A stretch of DNA of 64,000 nucleotides from Clonostachys chloroleuca (lineage: Eukaryota > Ascomycota > Sordariomycetes > Hypocreales > Bionectriaceae). A model generated the notes under the pieces. It saw nothing but the letters and a program-made list of their open reading frames with translations. It did no database searches and had not been told where the DNA came from. The stretch lies in NCBI GenBank assembly GCA_037952775.1, contig JBANAY010000001.1:310001-374000 (forward strand). Direction: 5' to 3'. Numbering within the stretch: the stretch's first letter is position 1; every line of letters starts with the position of its first letter. The translations under genes were made by a program, and so were the position numbers. Positions 44,873 to 58,600 of the stretch are shown in pieces.

Positions 44873-45596
44873 TAAGCTGTAACGTTTTCAGTATAAGATT
44901 TGACTTGGTGCGCTACGATGCTACAGAGATTGGGAATCGTTGGAGCATCTTAGTGTTGACTTTTAAGCAATGTATGTTAGGAGGACTCTGTTCACAATGG
45001 AATTATGTCAAGTCATCATGTCTACCTTGCCACTCTTCTCCTCTCATTACAGAAGATGGCTGAATGCAAGGCCTAAATGCTCCGGTCACCTTCGATCACA
45101 GTCAGCTAGCGGCATAAATTCTTTTTAGGTGGAATGGGGATTACCTAGGTAGGCCCTAAAGCTCTGTCGGAAAGCAAGCTCTTGTGGAACAGCATGAGAA
45201 CTTCAAGAGTGCCCCGAACATATTTAGGTGATTTGCTTGGTCTTATCGCTTTTAATACCAAGGCCCGGAATATCATATCGACAAGGTAAACCAGAAAGTG
45301 AAAATTTGAGTGGCTCCCCTTGTCGCCAATTCGAGGGTCGTAAAGTCTGTTGCCCGTTTAGCGCTTATGCTCCTCGTCATCCTCATCCTGGTTCGAGAGC
45401 CCGGATAGAAACAGGTGAAAGAGATCTGACGTAGCACTAAGACGAGTGAATTATGATTGGCTAATGATGGGAAATACCCAGTATCTCACTCGCAGGCTAC
45501 ACCGCCGCCCAGAGCCAACAGCCCTACCCCTCATTCTCATGAAGCATACTCATACATCCGTACACATATACCAACTGTAGAGAACACGTGTTCGCA
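44873..45596. other. Intergenic upstream of second SDR
   Basis: About 720 bases without a recognisable gene. Pyrimidine/C-rich tracts near 45480-45540 lie just before the SDR start, as in many fungal promoters. Confidence 0.4.
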
Positions 45597-46698
45597 ATGT
45601 CTGAAGTCACCAAGACCCTCCATCGAAAGAATTACCCTGCGATAGATGCAGCATCCCCTGAGCAGTCGCAAGCAGGGCGCAAGGTACTGATCACCGGCGG
45701 ATCCGCAGTCATCGGGCGCGCTGCGGCCGAAGCCTTCGTCACCGCAGGAGCTGACACGGTTGCCATCACTTCTCGATCAGCAGAAAAGGCGACCAATGTG
45801 GCCAAGGAGATCGAAGATGCAGGAAATGGCAAGACCAAGGTAGTGGGATATGAGTACGAGATCAACGATGTCAACTCTGTGAAGGCACTGTGGGATAGCC
45901 TGGAACGTGATGGCATCCAGATTGATGTACTGGTGCTCAACGCTACAGCTCTTGTGCCTGCTGCTCCGGAACGTAAGTGATTGCGATGTATTTCAATAGA
46001 TATTCCCTAAGAGGCTAACTCGCAATTTGTAGCTGAGCAGTCTTTGGAAGGATTCTTCAAATTTTTCGAGTCTGCTGTCAGAAACCAGTCAATCAACGTT
46101 GACCGTTTCCAGAGACAAGGCAAAAAAGAGGGCAAGGTACTGCCATTTCCAAGAAGAACCAACTCTCTTCTTAGCTAATCCTGTTGACATTTAAGGTTCT
46201 CATTTATGTGTCAACCAATGCGACCCATTTTCATGGGCTTCCAATGCATTACACTGCTGCCAGCTCTCCTCGTCTCGCATTTAACCGAATGCTCTCCGAT
46301 TTGGCAATCAATACGCCGGTTGATCAGATGCAAATTCTAAGTATTGTAAGTACAACCGATGACTTGTTCTACAAACACCAGTGCATTCTAATTTTGCGAT
46401 TCTCTAGCATCCTGGATTTGTTCTTACACCGGAGAACATGACCCATGGTTACAAAGCCGACAGTTTAGGAGTTCCATTTGATGACCCATCCCTGCCGGGC
46501 AACTTCTTTGTCTGGGCTGCTACAAAGAAGGCTCAATTTCTTCACGGACGCTTTCTATGGACGAACTGGGATGTTGAAGAGTTGATGGCTATGAAAGTCA
46601 AGTTTGAGGCTGATCAGGGTTTTCTACGACCGGGCCTGCAAGGAGTAAAATCTCAAGATTTTCCTATGCTTCTTGCAGGAATGGCTCGCTCTGTTTGA
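45597..46698 (+). CDS. Short-chain dehydrogenase/reductase-like protein, atypical catalytic site
   Basis: Four exons (45597-45972, 46033-46136, 46196-46345, 46408-46698) give 921 bases, 306 residues. The N-terminal Rossmann motif is LITGGSAVIGRAAAEAF with SRSAEKA for cofactor choice, and DVLVLNATA replaces NNAG. In the catalytic region VSTNATHFHGLPMHYTAASS has Ser and Tyr but Ser in place of the usual Lys of YxxxK; HPGFVLTPENM corresponds to the PG motif. An ATG at 45597 was taken; a GTG nine bases earlier is not a normal fungal start. Family function is NAD(P)-dependent oxidoreduction. The missing Lys suggests reduced or different activity. Together with the hydrolase it lies nearest to the NRPS and could be a tailoring enzyme. 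Confidence 0.8.
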
Positions 46699-46988
46699 GA
46701 TTCCGAATTCAGAAGATGGTTATTGTATCCTCAGTGATTAAGGAACTCGCCCCAAGTTTAGAAATCTGTGTAACCAGAATCAATACTTGATTTGAGAAGG
46801 AGTGTGGTCTTCCATCGATTCACCAGTAATCCTAGGCTTCTACAAGTATCTTCGATGCAACGGATTATCGGGCAAATGTGTGACGAAGAAGGTGTTAAAT
46901 GTGAATGCTGCTCTTTTGACATACTATCTTCTTCTTTCTTGAGAAGTAGATCTTATTACGATGCCAATATTGAAGGAGGTTATGCACT

Positions 46989-47820
46989 CTATAGCTCTAA
47001 AAATCCCTTGGCAGACTTTACGAGTTGCTCCGCCAACTCTTTTGGCATACTGATAAAGGGCATGTGGCCAGCCTTCAAGTGAACTACATCCCACTCAACT
47101 CCAGTCTTTTCCAGCCACATGTCTTGGAGGCCAGGAGGAATGCAGCAATCCTCAGATGTGCGCACATAAGTTCGTCTCCCATCAAATGCCGCATCAGCCC
47201 AAGCCGGTGCAGTCGGCGGTGTCTCAAAAGCCAGGGTTGAGTGAGGCGTCATAGTGGCTTCCAGCTCTGGAGCTAGAGCTACATCACAATCGTTGTATAG
47301 AATATCCATCGCAGGCTCAATCACGCTGAGACCGCCAGATGGCTAAATCAGAGCGACTTTAGAGTAAGTTGGTGCGGCGGATGCGGGGGACTCAGCATGG
47401 TACCTTGTCTGTTTTGATGAACGGAGGATAGGCCCCGCCAACGGCGGTCAGCAGTCTCTCTCCGTCAAGCAAAATATTCCCTGTAATATGGATCAGGCCA
47501 ATGACTCCGCCCGGCAGGCCTTTGGCAGCACGGGTTGTCTTGTCAAGGCCAGTGGCAGCTGCACTACCGACTGCACCACCGTAAGAATGTGCTACGAGAA
47601 TAGCTTCATTTCCTTGCTTAAGAAGAGGAAGGAGAACCTCCCCACGAAGAGTTTCAATGTCATTTTGGCAGTTCGCTGTAGAAGGATCAGTGGGATTGGA
47701 GCTTGGGTACGGGCCTGGCTTGGTGCTGAAGCCGGCCTCTTCAAGATAAGGAACGAGTTTGTCATATCCAGAGGGTGTTCCGAAAGCACCTGGGATAAGA
47801 ACGAAAACTGGAGAAGGCAT
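46989..47820 (-). CDS. Alpha/beta hydrolase (salicylate-esterase/hydroxynitrile-lyase-like)
   Basis: Two exons (47404-47820 and 46989-47342) give 771 bases, 256 residues. The protein begins MPSPVFVLIPGAFGTPSGYD, where PGAFG forms the oxyanion side, and has the nucleophile elbow VAHSYGGAVG (Ser in the GxSxG-like motif), an Asp region around DCDVALAPE and the catalytic His in KAGHMPFISMP. Length and motif spacing fit small cytosolic fungal alpha/beta hydrolases, which hydrolyse esters or lactones or act as discrete release enzymes in clusters. The substrate is unknown. An upstream in-frame extension to 47883 exists, but the ATG at 47820 gives the normal family start. It is convergent with the SDR and its 5' end faces the NRPS across 1.8 kb. 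Confidence 0.87.
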
Positions 47821-49646
47821 TTCAAGGAGCCTATCGGAAGTATTCTTTGTTCTCTTACAGAATAGGGGGCTGGTTGTGGCCACTTGGAGCTCGGCACTTG
47901 GACGGCTATAGGGGTTACATATGTAACCTTAAGGGTTCTGCGAGGCAGGCAGGTTCGGCCGGCATATCCGGATCAGGATCAACGAACTCAACATATTGGT
48001 CCACACCGCCAATTTGCCTCTCTCAGCCAGTCAACTATCGGGGTTAATACCCGTCGAATGATGGGGCCAAGGAAAACCGTGTTTGAATCTATCTCCGCTC
48101 TCTGATGTATGTTTTCTGTCTAAAATGATTGTTTTATTGTCTTTCCCTATTGCGAGCGGAATTCATGCCTGCCTGTGGTAAGATATATTTCTACCTCCAC
48201 TCAAATTGATGCGACAAACAATTCTAATTCCTAAGTTCTTGGTCAATAATGCATCAACTAGAAAGAAAGCTAAAGTCTTCAAAAGCACCTTTACTACACG
48301 GTAGAGAATATGTGAGATATTACTGAGCTTGACTCACAGATAGACACCCGCCTGCAACACTTTGCGAGGCTCGTCGATGACAAGTTTGCACACATGTAGT
48401 GATCCCTGTCTTATTGTTTTTCAGATCAGGGTCTTACCAATACAAATCGACTACTCAGTACCAGAATTGCGCAATGTAGAGCTTATCCACCCTTGATGCT
48501 ACCAGGGCTCTACAGTAGAAAGTCTTTGACGTATTCCCCATAATCATCCTTGAAAATCCCCATGTCAAAATTTTTAACCTATGCCTTTTGCGTTAATTCT
48601 ATCTACCGATACTGTTCAAACCAGGATCGCATTCATGGGATCGCAGGAATGGTTTGTTTCGGGTTAGTCTTGTGATAACTCGTAAACTAGGGCTCCTATA
48701 GGGCACTTGTCATTTGTGGATCAGAAATAGTGTGTTCCTCAAGAGGCGAGTTAATCGCCATGGGAATCGGTTCGCCAAAACGCTACAGCAAGAGAACGGT
48801 AGTATATGAATTTCCTTCGATATTATATCTTGGCCTACAAGATAGGCCACCACCTGGAAATCGCAGTAGGTTTTAGTAAGAAAGTCATATTGATACGTGC
48901 CTTACCGACTTTCTCGCAGAGACATTGCCTGTATCACATCATATAAGCCCTAAATCCGTTCACTGTGGGGGATCCTTCGCTTATGAACAAGGATTTGATC
49001 TGTTAGCGTGTTTCACTGCAACGTTACCCCGTGTATTATACTTTGATTCATGGAAAACAAGTGGTGTCTTGTCGGTACGTCCTCGGGCGCGGCTGAGTCA
49101 ACCACGAAAGTACATCTCAAAAGTTCATTCTTTGTTGTCAAATTTCATGTATATGGCTCGAGAATGACGACAGTCGGCTGAGTGAGGGACGTCGTATTAT
49201 TTAGGATGGGGATGTGCGTTCCCCTTGCTTGGCTCTTGGTAGTGACGTTGCATCAGGCATCTGGTGGTCAGTTGATTGGCTTCCGGGGCTTTGCGTGGAC
49301 TTCTGACTTTCGTATGGATTCCAAAACTGCAGGCCAAGGATTAAATTGCCAAATTTGGGGCTCTTTTGCAATCAAGGCTTCGTATTGGTTTGAGAACGAG
49401 CATCACACAAGACAAGCTTCCGATATTAATAGTAGCTATCAACATATTTGTAATCGGGGTTGTCCGTCAAGTAATGTAGCAGTTGATCTGCCGGCCTACT
49501 TCCTACTGAAGCCGACAGGGAACATCTCTTAAGATTGTACACCTGGAAATGCTGCACTGACTACGACCACACGTGCAACTCGGCAGTGTAACTGAAAATC
49601 ATTTCATTGCTGCTGTTGGAGTTTCGATTCAACGCGAACGACTGCA
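47821..49646. other. Long divergent intergenic region upstream of the NRPS
   Basis: About 1.8 kb between the hydrolase start (minus) and the NRPS start (plus). ORFs such as plus 49182-49532 are not protein-like in family terms. A direct repeat or TATA box is not obvious; CGGGG-type half-sites are scattered. It likely carries the NRPS promoter. Confidence 0.45.
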
Positions 49647-52600
49647 ATGGCTGGCCAACTAGGGAATATCCCACGGGATCTAAGTAACGGCGATAATGTG
49701 CAAAAGCCATCGCGGATTGATGTTCAAGTCAGCGAGCAGGACCTCAGTCGCATCTGGCAATGGAATGCGATCGTGCCAGAGCGTGTCGATGCTTGCGTTC
49801 ACGACCTAATATCTCAGTCAGTACATCGGCAACCTGAAGCTCCAGCCGTCTGCGCTTGGGATGGAAGCCTTACCTATAGAGAGCTGGATGACCTTTCAAG
49901 CCAATTGGCTTATCGTCTTATTGGCCTCGGAGTTGGACCTAATATTTTCGTGCCGCTGTGCTTCGAGAAGTCGATGTGGACTGCCGTGGCTATGCTCGCG
50001 GTGATGAGGGCCGGCGGTGCATCTGTAGGAATGGACATCACTCAGCCCGAGGAACGCTTACACACAATCGTGAGCCAGGCCAACCCTCATGTGATATTAG
50101 CATCAGAGACGCACCAGGTCATCGCCCAAAGATTGGCCAAATGCAATGTGGTTGTCGTTAGCGAGAGACATCTGAAGCAATCACACTCATCTCTCGTGCT
50201 TGAACTACCGAGAATTTCCCCATCCAGTGCATTGTATCTCGTGTATACCTCCGGCAGCACAGGCACCCCCAAAGGAGTCATTGTCACACATAGCAATTTT
50301 AGTAGTGCCATCAAACATCAGAGAGACGCGCTTGGGTTTACCACCGACTCCAGAGTATTCGATTTTGCCTCTTATGCATTTGATATGGCATGGTATAACT
50401 TCATCTACACATTATCAGTGGGGGGCTGCTTATGTGTGCCATCAGAAGATGAACGGAAGAATGACGTTGCTGGCTGTATTCAACGATATCGGATATCATA
50501 TGCCTTTTTTACTCCAACGTTGGCACGTGTTCTGGGAAGAAGAGTCCTCTCAAGTCTCTCGGTACTTGTCTTTGCTGGCGAACCCGTGCTACCATCAGAT
50601 ACCACTCTTTGCGGGCTTGAAGGGCGCACCATAATCTCGTATGGACCTGCAGAGTGCACGCCAGGATCAACAGTTGCCCAAATTACAACCACACCAGCAG
50701 GACCTGTTGTTGGAAAAGGATACGGCGTGGTGACTTGGGTGGTCGATCCAGTTCATCCAGATAGACTGGTTCCTATTGGTGAAGTCGGTGAGCTGTGGCT
50801 GGAAGGACCTCTTCTTGGTGATGGGTATCTGGATGATCCAGAGAGAACGACAGCGGCGTTCACGAACGATACCCCCTGGCTCATGGAGGGCGGACCAGCC
50901 TGTAGTGGAAGACGAGGCCGCCTGTATAAGACGGGCGACCTGGTCCGATACCAAGCAGATGGGTCATTAGCCTTTGTTGGGCGTAAGGATACTCAAGTGA
51001 AGATTCGGGGCCAGCGTGTGGAACTTGGCGAGGTGGAACATCACGTTCAGGAACTTCTGAAATGGAGCGATATCGACGGCGATGTTGATAAAACCACCCT
51101 GACGCGGGTTGTCGCAGAGGTTATTGTTCCCAAAGGCAGCAATACTCCCACACTAGTCATTTTTATCTGTCTTGATACCGGTTTCCCTGATGAGGAGGCG
51201 CGGAATCGGACTATCCAGAAAATGACGGCTGGCATAGACAAACGTCTAGCCAGCAAAATCCCAGTGTACATGATTCCGACATCTTACATCCCAATTGACG
51301 CCCTGCCAATGACAGCAACTGGAAAGACAGACCGCCGTAAACTACGAGAACTCGGCAGCTTGTTAACTCAGCGGCAACTAAACAGTTTGACCCGGCCCAA
51401 TCATTCTTCACGGCCTGTGAGCACCGACATGGAAAAGAAACTTCAGGCTCTTTGGGCGTTGGTTTTAGATATTGAAGCAACTAGCATCAGCGCCGATGAT
51501 AGCTTCCTCCGGCTTGGTGGCGATTCGGTTCGAGCAATGCAACTCGTCGGTATTGCACGCGAGCATGGTCTTTCCTTCTCCGTTGCGGATCTATTCAATC
51601 ATCCGAGACTCGAGTCACTGGCCAGCATCACTAAGACAAAGGCGATATCGCACAGCGAGACTATCCCGGCCTTCTCTCTTTTGAAATCGCACCAATCCGT
51701 GGAAGATGTGCAGTCACAGGCTGCTGCCATGTGCGGCGTGAACGTCGCTGACATCCAAGATATTTTCCCTTGTACGCCGCTCCAAGAAGGGTTAATGGCG
51801 CTGACAGGGAGACGCAAGGGCGACTATGTTGCATCTATCACTCTCGAGCTGGATGAGATGACCGATGCACAACGTCTGCGGAACGCTTGGGAGCAGGTTG
51901 CCGCCGCAGCTCCGATATTGCGAACTAGGATCGTTGACATACCTCAGCAAGGGCTCGTGCAAGTAATACTGCACGAGAATGTGGAATGGGAAGTCGTGGA
52001 TGAGCTTGAGACTTACCTTGACGATGCCCGACGGAAAGAGATGGGCTTGGGTACCCGGCTAAGTCGATTCCGAGCTGCATTTGAAGCCTCGAGCTCGAGC
52101 CCTCGGTATCTGGTTTGGACTATACACCATGCGTTGTACGATGGGTGGTCCATGCGATTGATCATGAACGCCTTGAAAGACGCCTATCAGACGAAGGCGA
52201 TTCCATGTCTTCAACCTTTCCAGACGTTTGTCAAGCATTTAGCCGACACTGAAGAAACAGCAGCAGCATCGTTTTGGAGAGGCCAGTACACAGGATTAGA
52301 GGCGGCTCAGTTTCCTGCTCTGCCATCGTCAGGATATCACCCCCGGCCGACCAGCAAACTGACGTCTATCATTGAGAGTTTGGAATGGGGGAGCACTGAG
52401 ATCACTGGCTCAAATCTCATCCGAGCCGCGTGGTCAATATTGATCTCTAACTACACGGGATCTAGCGATGTGATCTTCGGGACGACCATCGCTGGGCGTC
52501 AAAGCCCTATTGCCGGGATCGAAAGAATTGCTGCTCCAACCATCTCGACAGTGCCGCTACGAATCGCTGCGAATCCTCTAGAGACCGTAAATGAAATTCT

Positions 52601-55600
52601 CGCCAAGGTGCAGAAGCAAGCAGTGGACATGATCCCGTTCGAACATACCGGCCTCCAGCGCATTCGCCAAGCCAGTGCTGATGCCCAGGAGGCATGTTGT
52701 TTCCAGACGCTTATTGTGGTACAGCCCCATGATGAAAACGACGAGAGCAACGCGGTTTTCCGTTCCTCATCATCAAGTGAGGATTCCAATATTGAGTATA
52801 ACGCACTTCTTTCGTATGCGTTAGTGGTTGAGTGTCGCTTAGGAGCAAAAGGAATGCGCCTGGACGTCAACTTTGACGAAAAAGTCATTGAAAGCAAGAG
52901 AGTCTCCTTCTTACTCCAGCAGTTTCAGTACATCCTTCAGCAGATATGTGAACAGGAGAATGGAGAGAGAAGGCTTCAGGATGTGGAGGTCATTAATAAT
53001 CAAGATCTTGCAACGATCTGGGATTGGAATGATAAACCCTCAGAAAGTATCAATAGTTGCGCACACGACTTATTTCTCCAGGCGGCTCGCCGTCAGCCAG
53101 ATGCAGAGGCTGTATGTGCGTGGGATGGCCGACTGACATACGCCCAGCTTGATAACTACTCCAACACTTTAGCATCCCACCTCGTTAGTACCGGGATAGG
53201 GGCAAATGTGAGAGTCCCGCTGTGTCTCGAAAAATCCGCATGGACGCCGGTTGCTATGCTGGCAGTAATAAAAGCGGGCGGAATAGCTGTAGCCATGGAT
53301 ATTACGCAACCAGAAGCACGTCTCTGCACTAGTGTGAAGCAATCCAAGGCGAAACACATTCTATCCTCAGCCAGCGCCGAGACACTCGCAAATCGCTTGG
53401 GAGACTGCCTGGTCATTACAGTATGCCAGGAGACCTTGAACAGTCTTCAAAGTCAACCGCCGACTCCCCTGCCCCCCATCAACCCATCGGACGCTCTCTG
53501 CATCCTCTTTACATCTGGCAGTACGGGAGCTCCGAAAGGGACGACTCTGACCCATTCAAACTTCAGTACAGGAATCGAACAACAGATACGTGCTTTTGGT
53601 ATCCAGCCATCTTCCCGAGTGTATGACTTTGCCTCGTATGCTTTTGATTTCGCATGGTCAAATCTGCTGTTACCTCTATCTGTAGGGGGTTCCATCTGTA
53701 TCCCATCCGAAGAGCAACGCAAGAATGAAATTGCTGAGTCTATTAATCAGCTTGGGGCAAACTTTGCCTTTTTCACACCATCAGTTGCAAGAGTCCTTGA
53801 CCCAACCACTCTCCCGAATTTGAAGAGGCTCGTTGTCGGCGGAGAGGCAGTGCAGAGGAACGATTTCTATCATTGGCCGAGCAGGATCAAGCTGCTCAAT
53901 ATTTACGGACCATCTGAGTGCACCGTAATGGCAACATACACGGATATACGTCCTGGACAGGAGAATGATGGCACCATTGGCAAAGGAGCAGGTAGCACGA
54001 CGTGGGTGGTACAGCCGTCTGGTCAAAATTTATCACCGATCGGTGCTGTGGGCGAACTGTACCTCGAAGGCCCCCTAGTCGGCATTGGGTATCTTGAAGA
54101 TGCGGAAAGGACAGCAAGTAGCTTTCTTGAGGACCCTCCTTGGCTTTGCCGTGGAGGACCGGGTCATTTAGGGCGACGTGGCCGAGTATACCGCACGGGA
54201 GATTTGGTTCGGTATAACACGGATGGATCGTTGGTGTTTGTTGGGCGGAGAGATACACAAGTGAAGCTACGTGGACAAAGAATCGAGCTCCAGGAGGTCG
54301 AGCATCATGTACAGAGCTTGCTGGCCACCGATAACAAGAGCGGCATCCAGATCGTGGCCGAAATTATCGAACCGGAGGGAAGCCGAAACCCAACACTGGT
54401 CGCCTTTGTCCACTCGATGATGAGCCATAACCATCTCGGAGCAGCCGACGAGGAGGTTCACAGGAATGCTGTGCGGAAGATGACTGATGGGATCGAAGAT
54501 CGCCTGGGCGAAAATGTTCCCGTCTATATGATCCCAACCGCTTTTATCCCGCTGCAGAGCATCCCTATGACAGCTAGTGGCAAGACTGACCGACGACGTC
54601 TGAGAGAGTTGGGCGTCTCGATGTATTCGGCTCATCGTGTCCAAAGGACCAAGAATGGATATCGCCCGCCCTCGAGCGAGTTGGAGAACGTTCTTCAAAC
54701 TATATGGTCTGATGTTCTGAATATACCGCAAGAAAGCATAGCTATTGATACTGCATTTACGCGGCTTGGCGGGGATTCTATCTCTTCGATGCAAGTCGTT
54801 TCGAGATGCCGAGCCAAGAACATATCTATTACGACCAGCGATATTCTTAGGTCAAAGACTATCGAAAAGCTCGCTCTGTGTTGCAAAGAGGTAAAGCCGA
54901 AATCGGTTATTGCTGAAGAATCTACAGAAGAGACACTATGGCATCTCTCGCCCGTCCAGCAAATGTTCTTTGAATTCCATCCTCAGGGTCTCGACCACTT
55001 CAATCAGAGTTTTATGCTGAAGCTCAAAGCTCCTGTATCTGACAACGTGCTCTCTGCAGCTATTGGAGCAACCGTGAGTCGTCATCCAATGCTACGCGCT
55101 CGATTCTGGCCAGACTCAAACGGGTGCTGGCAGCAGCTTGTTGTCAAAGACTCGCAACATGCCTTTGCGTTTGAGAGGCATGTGGCTTGTCAACGCAGCG
55201 AGGTTCAGGCCCTTGCGAAAGCTAGACAAGAGTCATTAAGCATACTTAGCGGACCTGTCTTTGCGGCCGATGTGTTTTCCATCCCTGGAGAGGAGCAGAG
55301 TCTACTTTTAACGGCACATCATCTAATAATTGACTTGATGTCGTGGCGAATTATTTGGCACGATATTGAGCAACATATACGAGCCGGCGAAGGAAGCGGA
55401 TTCGCTCCAGAACCATTTTCATTCCAAGCGTGGTCCAAAGTGCAGAGGCATACAAGTCGAAGCCTCCAGCCAGAACAGGTTCTCCCATCCCACATCACTG
55501 CTCCCGATTTCGGATTCTGGGGTCTTGAGCTGGGAGAAAATGATAGTGCATCCTGTCGCAGTTATGTTGAAAGCCTAGATGAAAGAACGACTGGTTTGCT

Positions 55601-58600
55601 GCTTGGGCAAAGCAATGACTGTTATCGAACCGAGCCAGTGGATATTCTACTAGCCGCTTTGACGTATTCGTTCCAGCAAGTATTTACTGACCGTCATTCT
55701 CCTCCTATCTTCTTAGAAGGCCACGGTAGAGAACCACCCGCAGACCTACAAGTCGATCTCTCGGAAACCGTGGGATGGTTTACATCCATGCACCCTGTTG
55801 ACGCGCCTATTGCAGCAGACGATTCAATTCTTACCGCTATCCAGTCTGTCAAGGACTATCGGCGGCGAGTCCCTGGCAAGGGTCAGCCATACTTTGCATA
55901 TCGCTACCACACAGAGGGTGGCCGTCGGGTCTTCGACTCCCATAGAGAAATGGAGGTCATCCTCAATTACACTGGAAGGTTTCAACAACTGGAGAGTGAT
56001 AATGGTCTCTTCCAGCCAGAAGATAGGTTGGAACTGGTATCTGGCATTGAGGAGGTATCTCCAAAAGCGCAGCGCTTCTCTCTGGTAGAGGTCAGTGCAG
56101 ATATAAGGCAAGGCAGGCTGGCTCTTTCGTTCTACATCAATAAGCGTATGAATCATCAAGGCAGACTTGAAGATTGGGCTAAGTTAACCCAGCATAACCT
56201 TAACCTCGCCGTTCACCAATTAGCCAACACAGAGCCTACATTCACTTTGAGCGACTTTAGTTTGCTGTCAACTACAAATCTTAGCCTTGAAAGACTACTA
56301 AGAGAGCGATTGTTACCAATTGGCGTCAACTCTTCTGACATCCTCGACATTTATCCATGTACTCCTATACAGGAGGGCATTTTACTGAGCAGAGAAAAGG
56401 AAGCTGCCTCATACGCCAACTTTTGGGTTTGGAATTGCATTCCATCTTTTGACGAAGACTCTGTTTCACCGGATCGACTGGAAGAAGCTTGGAGATTAGT
56501 CGCCAGCCAACACTCGATACTATCAACTATCTTCACCGAGCAGCTTGATGGTGGAGGATTCGTCCAAGTGCTTCTCAGTAACCCGCAGTGCCGAGTTGTG
56601 CGCATGGATACATTGTCAGCACCACCTGCGGACGCCTTACTGAAGGTTGAAAGTCCAGCGTTCTCAGCTGGACAGCCGAGCCATACCTTTACGATTGCCT
56701 GTAACTCGGATGGCCATGTTGCCTGCAGGTTGGACATCAGCCACCTTCTCATTGACGCATCTTCGCTGCACATTTTATTAAAGAGCTTAGCCCACTCTTA
56801 CCAAGGACAAGCAATAGAGCGGGCTCCCCAATTTCGAACTTTGGTGGCGCATCTGAGGCACCAGGCGAGGGAAGAGAAACTGGCATTCTGGACCAACTCC
56901 TTATCCCAAGCCCGGCCATGTAGGCTTGTAACTGCGCCGGCATATGGATCCTTGGCCAACACAGACCGTAGCTTACACGGAATGATTACAATTCCAGCAG
57001 AAAATGCTGCGGGGATCGATCTTTTCTCTAGGTCCAAGGGTATAACCCGTTCGGTTTTCTTGCAAGTGGCTTGGTCACTCGTTCTCTCTCGGTTTACTGG
57101 AATGAGTGATATCACTTTCGGATACATGGCTTCAGGCCGTGATGCACCAATCCGAAATATCGAAAACATGATCGGACCATTGATTAATTTACTTATTAGC
57201 CGTATCGACCTTAACGAGAATCTAGACAACGTTCTGGTGAAAACCTCTGAGAATTCTATCGAGCAGCTTAGGTTTCAACACTCGTCGTTGGCGGATATCC
57301 AACACGCATTAAGCATGGGCTCTGAGCAGCTGTTCAACACCGCTCTAACGGTGCGGGAGCAGTTTCTTTATGAGAGTACAAGAGAGATCAGATTTGACGA
57401 AACTTACGGCCATGATCCTCACGAGGTATATGCTTGATCTTGCATGTTTCTGTCCTGAACTAACAAGTCGTAGTTTGACGTTATCCTGGAGGCTGTGCTG
57501 AACGGCAGTGATACGAACATAAGTATCATCTATTCGGAGGCATCCATCGGATCAGTTGCCGCCTACGAATTAGCAACAACTACGGCTTTAGCAATCGACT
57601 TCATCCTTAGCGATGCCAAAACTTCTCCGAATGGCAAACTACTTGATAGCTCGCAGCATTACCCAGGTTTGAATGGGACGGGGTCATCATCTCAGCTAAA
57701 CGGCGAACATAATGACAATTCGGAGGGCGAGTTAGGAGGGCTCCAAAGAACATTCTTCAAACACGTCACTGGTACTAGTGCCGAAGAAGCGACAAATTAC
57801 TGGCGACGGGAGTTTTCGGACCTTGAAGGTCAAATGTTTCCTCCACCTCCGCAGTCATTGTCGCGTTCTTACAGTATAGGCAATCACACGCACAGCATTG
57901 AAGGCTTGCCTCGGCATGAATCATCTTTGAGTGTACTCATAGAGATGTCATGGGCAATCTTGGCAGCGAAACGTACTGGCTCAAAGGACGTCATATTCGG
58001 AACAGCGGAACAGGACATGACCTCCAGTAAAGATTTAACTTCGACAGTCCCGGTACGAGTGATCTTAGACTGGGCGAACACCTTGGAAGTGGCGGTCAAT
58101 AAGATGCGACAACAGGTGGAGGAGAGGAGACCGTTTAAAAAAGTTGGGCTCGAGTGTATTCGAAAAGCTAGTCCACAAACTGAGGAGGCCTGTCGCTTTC
58201 AAACGTTGCTCATAATGCAGCGGGATGGTAAAGTCGGCCAACCTTCTGAAGACGGCGAAGAACCATTCGCCCATCGGGACTCTGACCACGAGAAGACAAT
58301 CACCTGTCCTCTGGAAATACGATTTGAAATGCAAAGTCAGGGCATGGTGTTCAATTTCCGGTTCGACTCCAAAGTTGTTGATGAAGCCCAAGTGTCCCGA
58401 ATAGCATTTCAATTCGAGCACATCCTAAGACAAGCATGTGACCCGACCGCCATGGCGAGGACTCTACAACATATCAGCACACTCAGCCATCAAGATGTGG
58501 CCGACATCTGGCGCTGGAATAGCACTGTTCCTGAGACCGCCAATACATGCATCCACGACTTGATCGCTAGGACAGCGGCCAAGCAACCGCATGCAGCCGC

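Noticed and set aside
49647..57425. Anthranilate as the A1 substrate
   Set aside because: Fungal anthranilate-activating domains lack the Asp that anchors the amino group, whereas A1, A2 and A3 all retain FD in the core motif.
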